Origin: Candidatus Zhuqueibacterota bacterium
GTDB taxonomy: Bacteria > SM23-31
NCBI GenBank assembly: GCA_022562855.1
Contig: JADFON010000140.1
Location: 1 to 5,795, forward strand
DNA length: 5,795 bases
Reading direction: 5' to 3'
Part shown: positions 1-5,753 of the stretch, one piece after another
How positions within the stretch are numbered: the first letter of the stretch is position 1
Layout of the letters: each line of letters starts with the position of its first letter
Made by a program: the position numbers and the translations under genes
The notes under the pieces: generated by a model
Seen by the model: the letters and a program-made list of their open reading frames with translations, nothing else
What the model was told of the DNA's origin: nothing
Databases searched by the model: none

Positions 1-908
1 TCCCATTCCGAACCCCAGATTACTTTAATAACATTCCACCCGGCGCCCCGGAAGGCAGCTTCGAGGTCCTGAATGATTTTTCCATTGCCGCGGACAGGAC
101 CGTCGAGCCGCTGAAGATTACAGTTAATGACAAATATGAGATTATCGAGTCTTTCGCGGGGAGGGAGCGTTATGGCGCCGAGGGATTCCGGTTCGTCGAG
201 TTCTCCGTCACCAAGGAATGCCCAGATTTTTTGTCCCGTATCTTCTTTATGACCCCGGTCGATGAGATACTTGTCAAATCTCGCCTGATAAATAGACATT
301 ATCGCGCTAAGCCCCATAGATACGGTCGGAAATTGCCAGTAATTCGGCATTAACCAGGGATGCGGATATGATGACAATCCGTTTTCCGGGCTTAATTCCC
401 GCCTGAAATTCTCAAGATGTTTTTCCGAAAGTCGTCCTTCCAGAAAGCTCCGGGCATAAATTCCTGGAGTTGAATGTCCCTGAAAGTAAATATGATCACC
501 TCCGCATTCATGACCTTTTGCCCGGAAAAAATGGTTGAACCCGACTTCATAAAGCGTTGCAGCCGAAGCGTAGGACGATATATGCCCGCCGATATCTTTC
601 GAAACCCTGTTTGCCCTGACGACCATTGCCATTGCGTTCCAGCGAATGATACTTTTAATGCGTCGTTCGATATCCCGGCTTCCGGGATAAGCCGGCTGTT
701 TTTCGACCGGAATTGTGTTTAAATATGGCGTATTCGCGGTAAAATGAGCATGTACTCCGTGTTCCTGAGACCGGATCTGCAAAATACGCAACAGTTCCAG
801 CACACGCTTTGAACCGGAATTATGGTATACATAATCGAGAGAATCTATCCATTCCCTGTTTTCGGCATCTATACTTTCTCTAGAGCCGATACTTGAATTA
901 TTGGACAT
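1..908 (-). CDS. aceE: Pyruvate dehydrogenase E1 component, homodimeric type (N-terminal part, cut by window edge)
   Basis: This is the cytoplasmic, thiamine-diphosphate-dependent E1 subunit of the pyruvate dehydrogenase complex. It decarboxylates pyruvate and acetylates the lipoyl groups of E2. I translated 302 codons by hand; the frame is open to the window edge, so about two thirds of the usual length (about 890 aa) is missing. The match to AceE is strong along the whole stretch: [13 protein letters not shown] (64-76), [13 protein letters not shown] (81-93), GGHISSY (107-113), [13 protein letters not shown] (141-153), [20 protein letters not shown] (178-197). The ThDP/Mg signature is [10 protein letters not shown] (233-242) through [17 protein letters not shown] (262-278). 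His109 and His145 correspond to the active-site histidines of the E. coli enzyme. The ATG at 908-906 agrees with the family N-terminus; an AAGG lies 8 nt upstream (917-920). This is not the two-gene alpha/beta E1. No confident promoter was found. Confidence 0.96.
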   Translation of the reverse strand, partial: MSNNSSIGSRESIDAENREWIDSLDYVYHNSGSKRVLELLRILQIRSQEHGVHAHFTANTPYLNTIPVEKQPAYPGSRDIERRIKSIIRWNAMAMVVRANRVSKDIGGHISSYASAATLYEVGFNHFFRAKGHECGGDHIYFQGHSTPGIYARSFLEGRLSEKHLENFRRELSPENGLSSYPHPWLMPNYWQFPTVSMGLSAIMSIYQARFDKYLIDRGHKEDTGQKIWAFLGDGELDEPESLGAITLPPRERLDNLIFVINCNLQRLDGPVRGNGKIIQDLEAAFRGAGWNVIKVIWGSEW

Positions 909-964
909 AATGTGTACCTTGATCTGATATTCCCCATATTAACTCTCTGAAAGAGATTAATTGG

Positions 965-979
965 GAATTGGTTGAATTA
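965..979. promoter_or_regulatory. Candidate operator upstream of aceE, shared with citrate synthase
   Basis: The 15-mer GAATTGGTTGAATTA lies 57-71 bp upstream of the aceE start. A near-identical copy (13 of 15 bases, GAATTGGTTCAATTC) lies at 3429-3443 upstream of the citrate synthase gene, in the same orientation relative to the gene. It contains AATTGGT, which resembles one half of the E. coli PdhR operator, but the second half-site with PdhR spacing is absent. Function is inference; an AT-rich chance match is possible. Confidence 0.3.
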
Positions 980-1077
980 TGTTTCAAATTAAGTGATGAA
1001 CCTTCCAATTACAGATGAAAAACAGCTTATTGGGAATATTACGTATCTTCATTTGCTTTAATAATCAAGTTATCTGT

Positions 1078-1248
1078 TCAAAAAACAGACAATTCAGAGA
1101 CACGTCTCCATTTTTTCTTCTTATCATTACATTCTGAAGTCACCTTCGCACCATTAAATTCAAGCTTAACACTCTCATCAAAACCAACATTTAAAGCTTC
1201 ACCCTTTTGATGATTCATATTATTTATCTCATACTTGCTTTTCTGCAT
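1078..1248 (-). pseudogene. N-terminal fragment of an IS1380-like transposase (56 codons)
   Basis: The frame runs from ATG at 1248-1246 to TGA at 1080-1078 and encodes 56 residues. Residues 12-39 (NHQKGEALN, then VGFDESVKLEFNGAKVTSE) resemble the start of IS1380-family DDE transposases, which from memory commonly read like '..F....LEF.GAKVTSDAGLLAYRELD'. After residue 39 the resemblance stops and a basic tail (CNDKKKKWRRVSELSVF) leads to the stop, so the rest of the roughly 400-aa transposase is lost by deletion or frameshift. There is no good Shine-Dalgarno; an internal Met at residue 11 could be the ancestral start. It would not encode an active transposase. The family call is from recall, not a search; a short unrelated hypothetical protein is the alternative. 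Confidence 0.45.
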
Positions 1249-1277
1249 TGTAAAATAACAATTTAGAGTGAATCTTC

Positions 1278-1287
1278 AAAGCGCTTT
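1278..1287. repeat. Perfect 10-bp palindrome AAAGCGCTTT
   Basis: AAAGCGCTTT is its own reverse complement and lies 30 bp upstream of the transposase-fragment start, inside the candidate element. On the minus strand the context TGTAAAGCGCTTTGA resembles LacI-family operators, which have a central CG and an AAGCGCTT core. No LacI-type regulator is in the window, so this is only a sequence resemblance. Confidence 0.3.
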
Positions 1288-1319
1288 ACAGGTTTTATAT
1301 GGTGAATAGTGGACAGATA

Positions 1320-1438
1320 TTTTTAGAAACGCAATTTCAGGAGAACGCCTTCTGGGAACGACGCTCTTCTACATAGTGGCGGCTTATGCCAAACGTTCCA
1401 AAAATTTGCTCTTTACTTGACCGGTTATTTATAACCGC
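1320..1438. other. Intergenic stretch without a recognised gene
   Basis: This stretch lies between the small secreted-protein gene and the candidate mobile element. Positions 1340-1390 are visibly richer in GC than the AT-rich flanks and contain CGTTC-type short direct repeats on the minus strand (CGTTCCCAGAAG then GCGTTC). No frame of useful length is open on either strand. A 7-bp inverted repeat at 1422-1437 (CGGTTAT with ATAACCG) sits just after the TAA of the upstream minus-strand gene. It has a very tight loop and no following T-run, so it is a poor terminator candidate. Confidence 0.4.
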
Positions 1439-1948
1439 TTACCTGACCATCCTTTCCAGTTCTTCAAAAAATTGCTGCTCGATAAAGCCGCTGGACAACT
1501 GATCCTTCCAGCTATAATAACTCATCAGAGACCGTGAATATTTGCTCAGGTTTACGATGATCTCAACCGAGGTCTGGTTGTCATCAACCGATGTAACGAC
1601 AATGGTCATATCGTACTTGGCTTTATCGATTATCCGCTCCCCTTTTTCCGGAAATATCGCCGATTTACCGAAATCCGATTTCGGGTCGATAGGAATAAAA
1701 TCGGTAATGATCGAGCCCTTTTCTTTGTCAATCGCCTCGATATCGATGTCCTTGAATTCCAATATCGTCACCAGAGCGCCCCAGACCGTTTCAAAATCCC
1801 GTGCAAACCGGTGAACTTTTTGGCTCGGCATCACCGGAACAAAAGCCCGTGGTTCTTCACCGCAGAATATTCCGGATACAGCAAAAATCAGGAAGCATAA
1901 CCAAATATGACACATTCGTTTATGTGCTTTCGTAACCGATAGGATCAT
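1439..1948 (-). CDS. Small secreted envelope protein, possibly BamC-like fold
   Basis: The product is 169 aa and of unknown function. Residues 1-11 carry K7, K10 and R11, followed by a hydrophobic segment (13-28), which together look like a signal peptide. A cleavage after VSG (residue 26) is plausible. Cys29 is preceded by GIF, which is not a proper lipobox, so a lipoprotein is unlikely though not excluded. Residues 49-85 (ARDFETVWGALVTILEFKDIDIEAIDKEKGSIITDFI) follow the pattern of a helix then strands (VW.al...L....I...DKE.G.I.TD) that I associate with BamC/NlpB-type helix-grip domains. Residues 113-134 look like two beta strands, and 154-168 a closing helix. The M1 start at 1948 gives the charged n-region; M12 would lack it. 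Neither start has a Shine-Dalgarno. It is separated from citrate synthase by a terminator and has its own promoter. The reading frame is convincing, the family assignment weak. Confidence 0.75.
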   Translation of the reverse strand: MILSVTKAHKRMCHIWLCFLIFAVSGIFCGEEPRAFVPVMPSQKVHRFARDFETVWGALVTILEFKDIDIEAIDKEKGSIITDFIPIDPKSDFGKSAIFPEKGERIIDKAKYDMTIVVTSVDDNQTSVEIIVNLSKYSRSLMSYYSWKDQLSSGFIEQQFFEELERMVR

Positions 1949-1954
1949 AATTAA

Positions 1955-1983
1955 ATATTACTTACTTTTTTCAACTATTGCAA
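1955..1983 (-). promoter_or_regulatory. Sigma70-type promoter of the small secreted-protein gene
   Basis: On the minus strand a -35 box TTGCAA (1983-1978) is followed by a 17-nt spacer and a -10 box TAATAT (1960-1955). The -10 box ends only 6 nt before the ATG at 1948, so transcription would begin at or very near the A of that ATG, predicting a leaderless mRNA if M1 is used. It lies directly after the T-run of the citrate synthase terminator, so the gene has an independent start. Confidence 0.55.
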
Positions 1984-1984
1984 C

Positions 1985-2017
1985 AAAAACCCGGAATGAA
2001 TTACATCAAACCGGGTT
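1985..2017 (-). terminator. Rho-independent terminator of the citrate synthase gene
   Basis: Minus-strand reading gives a perfect 7-bp stem, AACCCGG (2017-2011) with CCGGGTT (1994-1988), a 16-nt loop, and then a T-run continuing from the stem (TTTTTGTTG). It lies about 30 bp after the citrate synthase stop. A smaller inverted repeat (CGGTA/TACCG, 2031-2042) lies between the stop and this stem. Confidence 0.75.
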
Positions 2018-2046
2018 ATAATAATATCATCGGTATTTACCGGCTT

Positions 2047-3324
2047 TTATTCTTCCGCCTGTTTTTCGACCCATTTCGTACCGACCGATTTTGGTCTTGT
2101 CAACGCAGTTCCCAGCATTCTGTTCACAATCAATTGCGCGAGCATTCCCATTGAACGCGATACGCTGAACAACACTGTATAATAGGAAAACTCTTTAAGA
2201 CCGAAATGGTAAAGAAGCGAGCCCGAGACGGCATCGACATTAGGCCATGGACTTTTCGCTTTTCCATGTTCTCTAAGAACGTCGGGTATGGTGTCGTACA
2301 TTAATTCTGCCGTCTTAAATACGGGATCGTCAGGAAAAGAACGTTTCCCGAAATCGAGAAAAGCTGTAAACCGCGGGTCGGTAACACGGAGAACAGCATG
2401 ACCGTACCCGGGTATTACCTGACCTGAATTGAGGGTTTCCCATGCAAAATCTTCCAATTGCTTCTTTGTAGGCGTTCCATTATAACGTTCGTTTATGCTG
2501 AGTACGAATTTCAGACATTCCTGGTTTGCAAGTCCGTGCAGCGGTCCGGCAAGACCGTTGAGTCCGGCGCAAACCGCGTAAAAAGCGTTAGACAAGGCAG
2601 ACCCTACTGTATGACACGAAAAAGCGCTCACGTTACCACCTTCGTGATCGCTATGAAGAACGAGATAAAGACGGATTAGTTTCGCAAATTCCCCATCCGG
2701 ATCGTCTATACCCAGCATGTGCGCGTAATTTGCACCCCAGTCAAGATCCTTATCGTACGAGATTAATGCACCTTTGTTATAGTGAATCCTGTATACAGCC
2801 GCAGCTATACCGGGCAGACACGCCAACAGACGCAGGGCGTCTTCGAGCATCGGTTTCCAATAATCTTTCTTGTTCATCCCCTTTGCATACATCTTCCTGA
2901 ATTCCGATTCCCTTTCCATAACCAGAATGCCAGTATTGAGCATAACCATTGGGTGAGAATCCTGCGGCATCGCTTTCAAAACGCTGAATACATATTCCGG
3001 AACTTCGCTTCTCCCCGAAAGGTCGTTAAACAATGCGGTGAGACCGCGCTCTCCGGGCAGCTCCCCTGTGCATAAGAGATAAAAAATTTCCTGGGGAAAT
3101 TTATCGGTTAATTCGAGTATCGGTATTCCGCGAATTATAAGACCCTTGTCCGGCTCGACTAACGACGTGTCACATATTAAACCCTTAACTCCCCTCATCC
3201 CGCCATACGCCTGGGCTACCGTCACCTCGGATATTACCCTGTCTCCGTGTTCCTTGAGAATCGCGGCTTTTTGCTCACGTAATAAGCTTACTTGCGATGA
3301 TAGTTTATCCTGAAGCGTAACCAT
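2047..3324 (-). CDS. gltA: Citrate synthase, type I (eukaryote-like)
   Basis: The enzyme condenses acetyl-CoA and oxaloacetate to citrate, the first TCA-cycle step, in the cytoplasm. The product is 425 aa, close to the mature mitochondrial enzyme (437 aa in pig). The catalytic residues of the pig enzyme are all present: His263 in GLAGPLHGLANQE (pig His274), His309 in PGYGHAVLRVTDPR (His320) and Asp364 in PNVDAVSG (Asp375). The substrate-binding residues are also there: Arg318 (Arg329), Arg390 in SVSRSMG (Arg401), Arg410 in LTRPKS (Arg421), and HSDHEGGN at 224-231. It lacks the sequence character of the NADH-regulated hexameric enzyme of E. coli, so a homodimer is expected. I chose the ATG at 3324 because AGAAGGAG lies 6 nt upstream; an upstream in-frame ATG at 3345 would translate through that Shine-Dalgarno. 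It has its own terminator and acts directly after pyruvate dehydrogenase, whose aceE lies downstream. Confidence 0.97.
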   Translation of the reverse strand: MVTLQDKLSSQVSLLREQKAAILKEHGDRVISEVTVAQAYGGMRGVKGLICDTSLVEPDKGLIIRGIPILELTDKFPQEIFYLLCTGELPGERGLTALFNDLSGRSEVPEYVFSVLKAMPQDSHPMVMLNTGILVMERESEFRKMYAKGMNKKDYWKPMLEDALRLLACLPGIAAAVYRIHYNKGALISYDKDLDWGANYAHMLGIDDPDGEFAKLIRLYLVLHSDHEGGNVSAFSCHTVGSALSNAFYAVCAGLNGLAGPLHGLANQECLKFVLSINERYNGTPTKKQLEDFAWETLNSGQVIPGYGHAVLRVTDPRFTAFLDFGKRSFPDDPVFKTAELMYDTIPDVLREHGKAKSPWPNVDAVSGSLLYHFGLKEFSYYTVLFSVSRSMGMLAQLIVNRMLGTALTRPKSVGTKWVEKQAEE

Positions 3325-3330
3325 AATAAA

Positions 3331-3336
3331 CTCCTT
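3331..3336 (-). promoter_or_regulatory. Shine-Dalgarno of citrate synthase that decides the start
   Basis: AAGGAG on the minus strand is spaced 6 nt from the ATG at 3324-3322. It lies inside the 7-codon extension that the ATG at 3345 would give, which argues for the downstream start and a 425-residue product. Confidence 0.8.
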
Positions 3337-3360
3337 CTGTTTCAAACAAAGTCAATTAAA

Positions 3361-3390
3361 ATACAACGGATATCATTTGTCCTTTATCAA
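3361..3390 (-). promoter_or_regulatory. Possible promoter of the citrate synthase gene
   Basis: On the minus strand TTGATA (3390-3385) and TTGTAT (3366-3361) are separated by 18 nt, giving a leader of roughly 30 nt before the ATG at 3324. The boxes match the sigma70 consensus only moderately (4 of 6 each), so this is a weak call in AT-rich DNA. Confidence 0.3.
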
Positions 3391-3428
3391 AGCATTGTCG
3401 TGCACTATATTAAAACGCCCTGTATTGC

Positions 3429-3460
3429 GAATTGGTTCAATTCTATCGTGGAATTGAACC
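3429..3460. promoter_or_regulatory. 10-bp perfect inverted repeat with the shared motif, upstream of citrate synthase
   Basis: GGTTCAATTC (3434-3443) and GAATTGAACC (3451-3460) are exact reverse complements around a 7-nt centre (TATCGTG). The left arm is part of the 15-mer at 3429-3443 that nearly recurs upstream of aceE. It lies about 105-136 bp upstream of the citrate synthase start and about 400 bp upstream of the divergent receptor gene. There is no T-run on either side, so an operator for a dimeric regulator is likelier than a terminator. Confidence 0.45.
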
Positions 3461-3521
3461 TGATTTAAACCGGGATATATCTAAAAATGCGGCAAAAAGC
3501 ATTCCTAAATTACACCGACAC

Positions 3522-3535
3522 ATTATGTACATAAT
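3522..3535. repeat. Perfect 14-bp palindrome ATTATGTACATAAT
   Basis: ATTATGTACATAAT equals its own reverse complement with no central gap. It lies in the divergent region between citrate synthase and the TonB-dependent receptor, about 200 bp from the former start and 325 bp from the latter. The form suits a homodimeric regulator binding site, but no regulator gene is present, and AT-rich palindromes also arise by chance. Confidence 0.35.
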
Positions 3536-3753
3536 AATACGGGAGAATGATATTCAACGAAGCACAGTTTTGTAAAAATTGGGAAAAACAGTAAAATTTA
3601 TAAATTGAATATGCTAAGTACAAAAATTCAGCAGGTAAGATAAAATTGAATTCTCAGGCACAATACAGACAATAAAACCATCGATTCAATATATGGATAC
3701 TTTCCTTCACAAATAATATGCTTTTATTTAAAGTAATATGCAACAAAAAATTC
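3536..3753. other. AT-rich non-coding part of the divergent region
   Basis: I see no gene, structured RNA or clear repeat here. The stretch is very AT-rich and contains several AAATTGAAT-like words (3600-3650). Reading frames that cross it lack a ribosome binding site and any protein-like composition. In particular there is no cobalamin-riboswitch B12 box between it and the receptor gene. Confidence 0.4.
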
Positions 3754-3783
3754 TTGCTTATTACCATAAAAATGCGTTAAATA
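3754..3783 (+). promoter_or_regulatory. Possible promoter of the TonB-dependent receptor gene
   Basis: TTGCTT (3754-3759) and TAAATA (3778-3783) are 18 nt apart, which would give a leader of roughly 70 nt before the ATG at 3859. The match to the sigma70 consensus is partial and the AT-rich context offers alternatives (for example TATAAG just downstream), so the exact site is uncertain. Confidence 0.3.
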
Positions 3784-3858
3784 TGTACTTTGCTGATATA
3801 AGATGCGTTGGTAACTCATTAAAACACAGATATTTAGCCTCAGGCGAAAGGAACGATA

Positions 3859-5691
3859 ATGCACAGAATAGTATTCACATTTGTATTTGGGATGGCTTTT
3901 TACAGCAGCGGTGTGGCTCAGATTCCGCTTAAAACATACGAAGTAGACCCGATAACCATAACAGCAACACGGCTTGACCAGCGTTTTGCCGCAACCAGAA
4001 ACGTATCGGTCATAACCCAAGAAGATATAGAAAGACTACCGGCACAATCGGTAGCGCAGCTTATGAATTACGCTTTGGGCGTTTCAATGAATTCCCGTGG
4101 AATTGCCGGCGTACAGTCCGACCCGTCACTGCGCGGCGCCGGTTTTGAGCAGATACTCATAATGCTGGATGGCATCCGGATGAATGACCCGCAGACCGGT
4201 CATCATAATATAAACCTCCCTGTGTCTATACAAGACATCGAGAGAATTGAAGTGCTTCGCGGTCAGGGTTCGGCTTTATATGGACCGGACGCATTCGGCG
4301 GCGTTATCAATGTAATTACAAAAAACCCGTCGGGAAAGCGAGTAAATGTCGATATCAGGGGCGGTTCGTTTAACTCTTTGATTTCTGCCGGTTCTGTTTC
4401 TTTACCTTCATCCTTTGGTACTCATACGATTTCATTTGAATCGTCACAATCCGACGGCTCCGATTACAAAGATCCATTTACTAATGAAGAAAGAAACGAC
4501 AACCGTCAGTATCGTATCACTACGGTGCACTGGAAAAGTGACTACAGGAAAGACAACCACCGGTTTTCACTGTCCAGCGGTTATGTGGAGAAAGACTTTG
4601 GGGCACAGTATTTTTATACAAGTATCGGCAGTGAATATGAAGAAACACGGTCGTTTTATGCAAGTTTGAAGAATGTCTCATCGTTTACTCCCTCTTTTAC
4701 TTCTACGGTAACTCTCCATTTCAAACAGCACAAGGATTATTTCAACCTATTTATCGACAATCCATCCATTTACACGGCAAACCATACGACAAAGAGGATC
4801 ACCGGTGAATGGTCGGGCAGATACAACAACGACGATTTTGGAAGTTTAACTGGCGGAATAGAGTTAATTCATGAGAAAATCGCCAGTAACAGGCTTGGAG
4901 ATTTTGACAATAACCGGTTTTCGGTATTTGGTGAATACGGTAAATTGATAGGAAACAAATTAATGGCTGTCGCCGGCGTCCGCTTAGACAATCATTCCGA
5001 ATGGGGAACGGAAGTAAATCCCTCCGTCAGTTTCGGTCTCGTTGTCAGCCCGGATTTGTTTTTGAAGGCATCCGCCGGCAGGTCGTTCAGGGCGCCCACT
5101 TTTATAGAACTTTATTCACCGGAAGCCTCCGGTAACCGGGGAGATTCAGGGTTAACCCCGGAGAAGGCTATATCATTTGACATTGGAGTGGAATATTCAC
5201 TAAATAATAGTATCAAAGGTGCTACTACATACTACCGCCGCGACCAGGACCAGACTATTGACTGGACAGATGCGGGAGATTTTTTCCAGGCGGTCAATTT
5301 TTACGATATTGTCTCCCAGGGTATCGAACAGGAATTGTTGATAACACCCGTAGATAACCTCGGAATCTCGGTTTCTTATACATACCTCCACCAGAATATC
5401 GACAAAGATGAGATTGACTCCCGTTATTTGTTTATTTATCCTCAACATCATTTTTCGCTTTCTCCGTCCCTGAGGATAAACCGGAACTTCGATATAACGC
5501 CCGTTCTCTCATGGCAGGAACGAACTAAATTCAACACCTATTGGATACTGGATATACGGGCAAACATACGTTACGGTAATCTTAAATTCGTCTTCGATGC
5601 GTTAAACCTCTTTAATGAAGAATACCAGGAAATCCGCAACGTTCCCATGCCCGGCAGAGCGGTATATGTCGGTGTTGGATTTTCATATTAG
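3859..5691 (+). CDS. TonB-dependent outer-membrane receptor, BtuB-like
   Basis: The product is a 610-aa outer-membrane active transporter that takes up a scarce ligand using energy from TonB-ExbBD. Residues 1-21 form a signal peptide (hydrophobic core 4-19, cleavage likely after VAQ). A TonB box is seen at about 29-38 (VDPITITATR, compare the DTLVVTA-type box of BtuB). The plug spans about 45-155, with the signatures DPSLRGAGFEQILIMLDGIR (88-107) and IEVLRGQGSALYGPDAFGGV (130-149) followed by INVITK. The rest is a beta barrel, with the conserved GRSFRAPTFIELYSP motif, the late FDALNLFNEEYQEIRNVPMPGR motif, and a C-terminal SY (terminal aromatic). Length and architecture are those of BtuB (COG4206), without an N-terminal carboxypeptidase-like domain. 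AAAGGA (3847-3852) lies 6 nt before the ATG. The ligand is not certain: no B12 riboswitch and no transporter or cobalamin genes lie alongside, so cobalamin, an iron chelate or another ligand is possible. Confidence 0.95.
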   Translation: MHRIVFTFVFGMAFYSSGVAQIPLKTYEVDPITITATRLDQRFAATRNVSVITQEDIERLPAQSVAQLMNYALGVSMNSRGIAGVQSDPSLRGAGFEQILIMLDGIRMNDPQTGHHNINLPVSIQDIERIEVLRGQGSALYGPDAFGGVINVITKNPSGKRVNVDIRGGSFNSLISAGSVSLPSSFGTHTISFESSQSDGSDYKDPFTNEERNDNRQYRITTVHWKSDYRKDNHRFSLSSGYVEKDFGAQYFYTSIGSEYEETRSFYASLKNVSSFTPSFTSTVTLHFKQHKDYFNLFIDNPSIYTANHTTKRITGEWSGRYNNDDFGSLTGGIELIHEKIASNRLGDFDNNRFSVFGEYGKLIGNKLMAVAGVRLDNHSEWGTEVNPSVSFGLVVSPDLFLKASAGRSFRAPTFIELYSPEASGNRGDSGLTPEKAISFDIGVEYSLNNSIKGATTYYRRDQDQTIDWTDAGDFFQAVNFYDIVSQGIEQELLITPVDNLGISVSYTYLHQNIDKDEIDSRYLFIYPQHHFSLSPSLRINRNFDITPVLSWQERTKFNTYWILDIRANIRYGNLKFVFDALNLFNEEYQEIRNVPMPGRAVYVGVGFSY

Positions 5692-5726
5692 AATGCGGTC
5701 GATTTACAAATAACAGGGACTTTAAC

Positions 5727-5753
5727 GTGCAGGAAAACACAATTTTTCGGCAC
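5727..5753 (+). terminator. Weak hairpin downstream of the receptor gene
   Basis: An imperfect stem pairs GTGC with GCAC and, after one A-G mismatch, GGAAAA with TTTTTC (one G-T pair), around a CACAA loop, 36 nt after the TAG. There is no T-run after the hairpin, so it is at best a weak terminator or a 3'-end stabilising structure. The remaining sequence to 5795 shows no gene start. Confidence 0.25.

Larger units (their letters stand above)
1071..1319 (-). mobile_element. Candidate miniature IS1380-like element remnant
   Basis: A short segment of about 249 bp is bounded by an imperfect inverted repeat: TATCTGTTCA at 1071-1080 on the plus strand and TATCTGTCCA read on the minus strand at 1319-1310, 9 of 10 identical and both pointing inward. 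Between them lies a 56-codon frame that looks like the first part of an IS1380-type transposase. The stop codon of that frame falls inside the right-hand repeat. No target-site duplication is visible immediately outside the repeats. A full IS1380 element is about 1.5-2 kb, so this would be a heavily deleted or non-autonomous copy. The repeat is short enough that the boundaries are tentative. Confidence 0.35.

Noticed and set aside
474-722. 82-codon plus-strand frame
   Set aside because: It lies fully antisense to aceE, whose minus-strand translation is a strong family match here.
1542-1814. 90-codon plus-strand frame
   Set aside because: It is antisense to the small secreted-protein gene and has no ribosome binding site.
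2458-3075. Two plus-strand frames (2458-2679 and 2782-3075)
   Set aside because: Both are antisense to citrate synthase and have no protein-like features.
3325-3345. Upstream in-frame start for citrate synthase (ATG at 3345)
   Set aside because: It would translate through the AGAAGGAG Shine-Dalgarno that serves the ATG at 3324.
3434-3460. tRNA T-arm (GGTTCAATTC looks like a T-loop)
   Set aside because: No acceptor, D or anticodon stems surround it; the arms simply pair with each other as an inverted repeat.
3784-3858. Cobalamin riboswitch in the receptor leader
   Set aside because: The leader is too short and I find no B12-box-like sequence.
3724-4020. 98-codon minus-strand frame and a 64-codon plus-strand frame (3738-3932)
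   Set aside because: Both overlap the start of the TonB receptor, which has a signal peptide, a Shine-Dalgarno and strong homology; they have none of these.
4415-5451. Frames at 4415-4669 (plus) and 5200-5451 (minus)
   Set aside because: They lie inside the receptor gene in other frames and are shadows.
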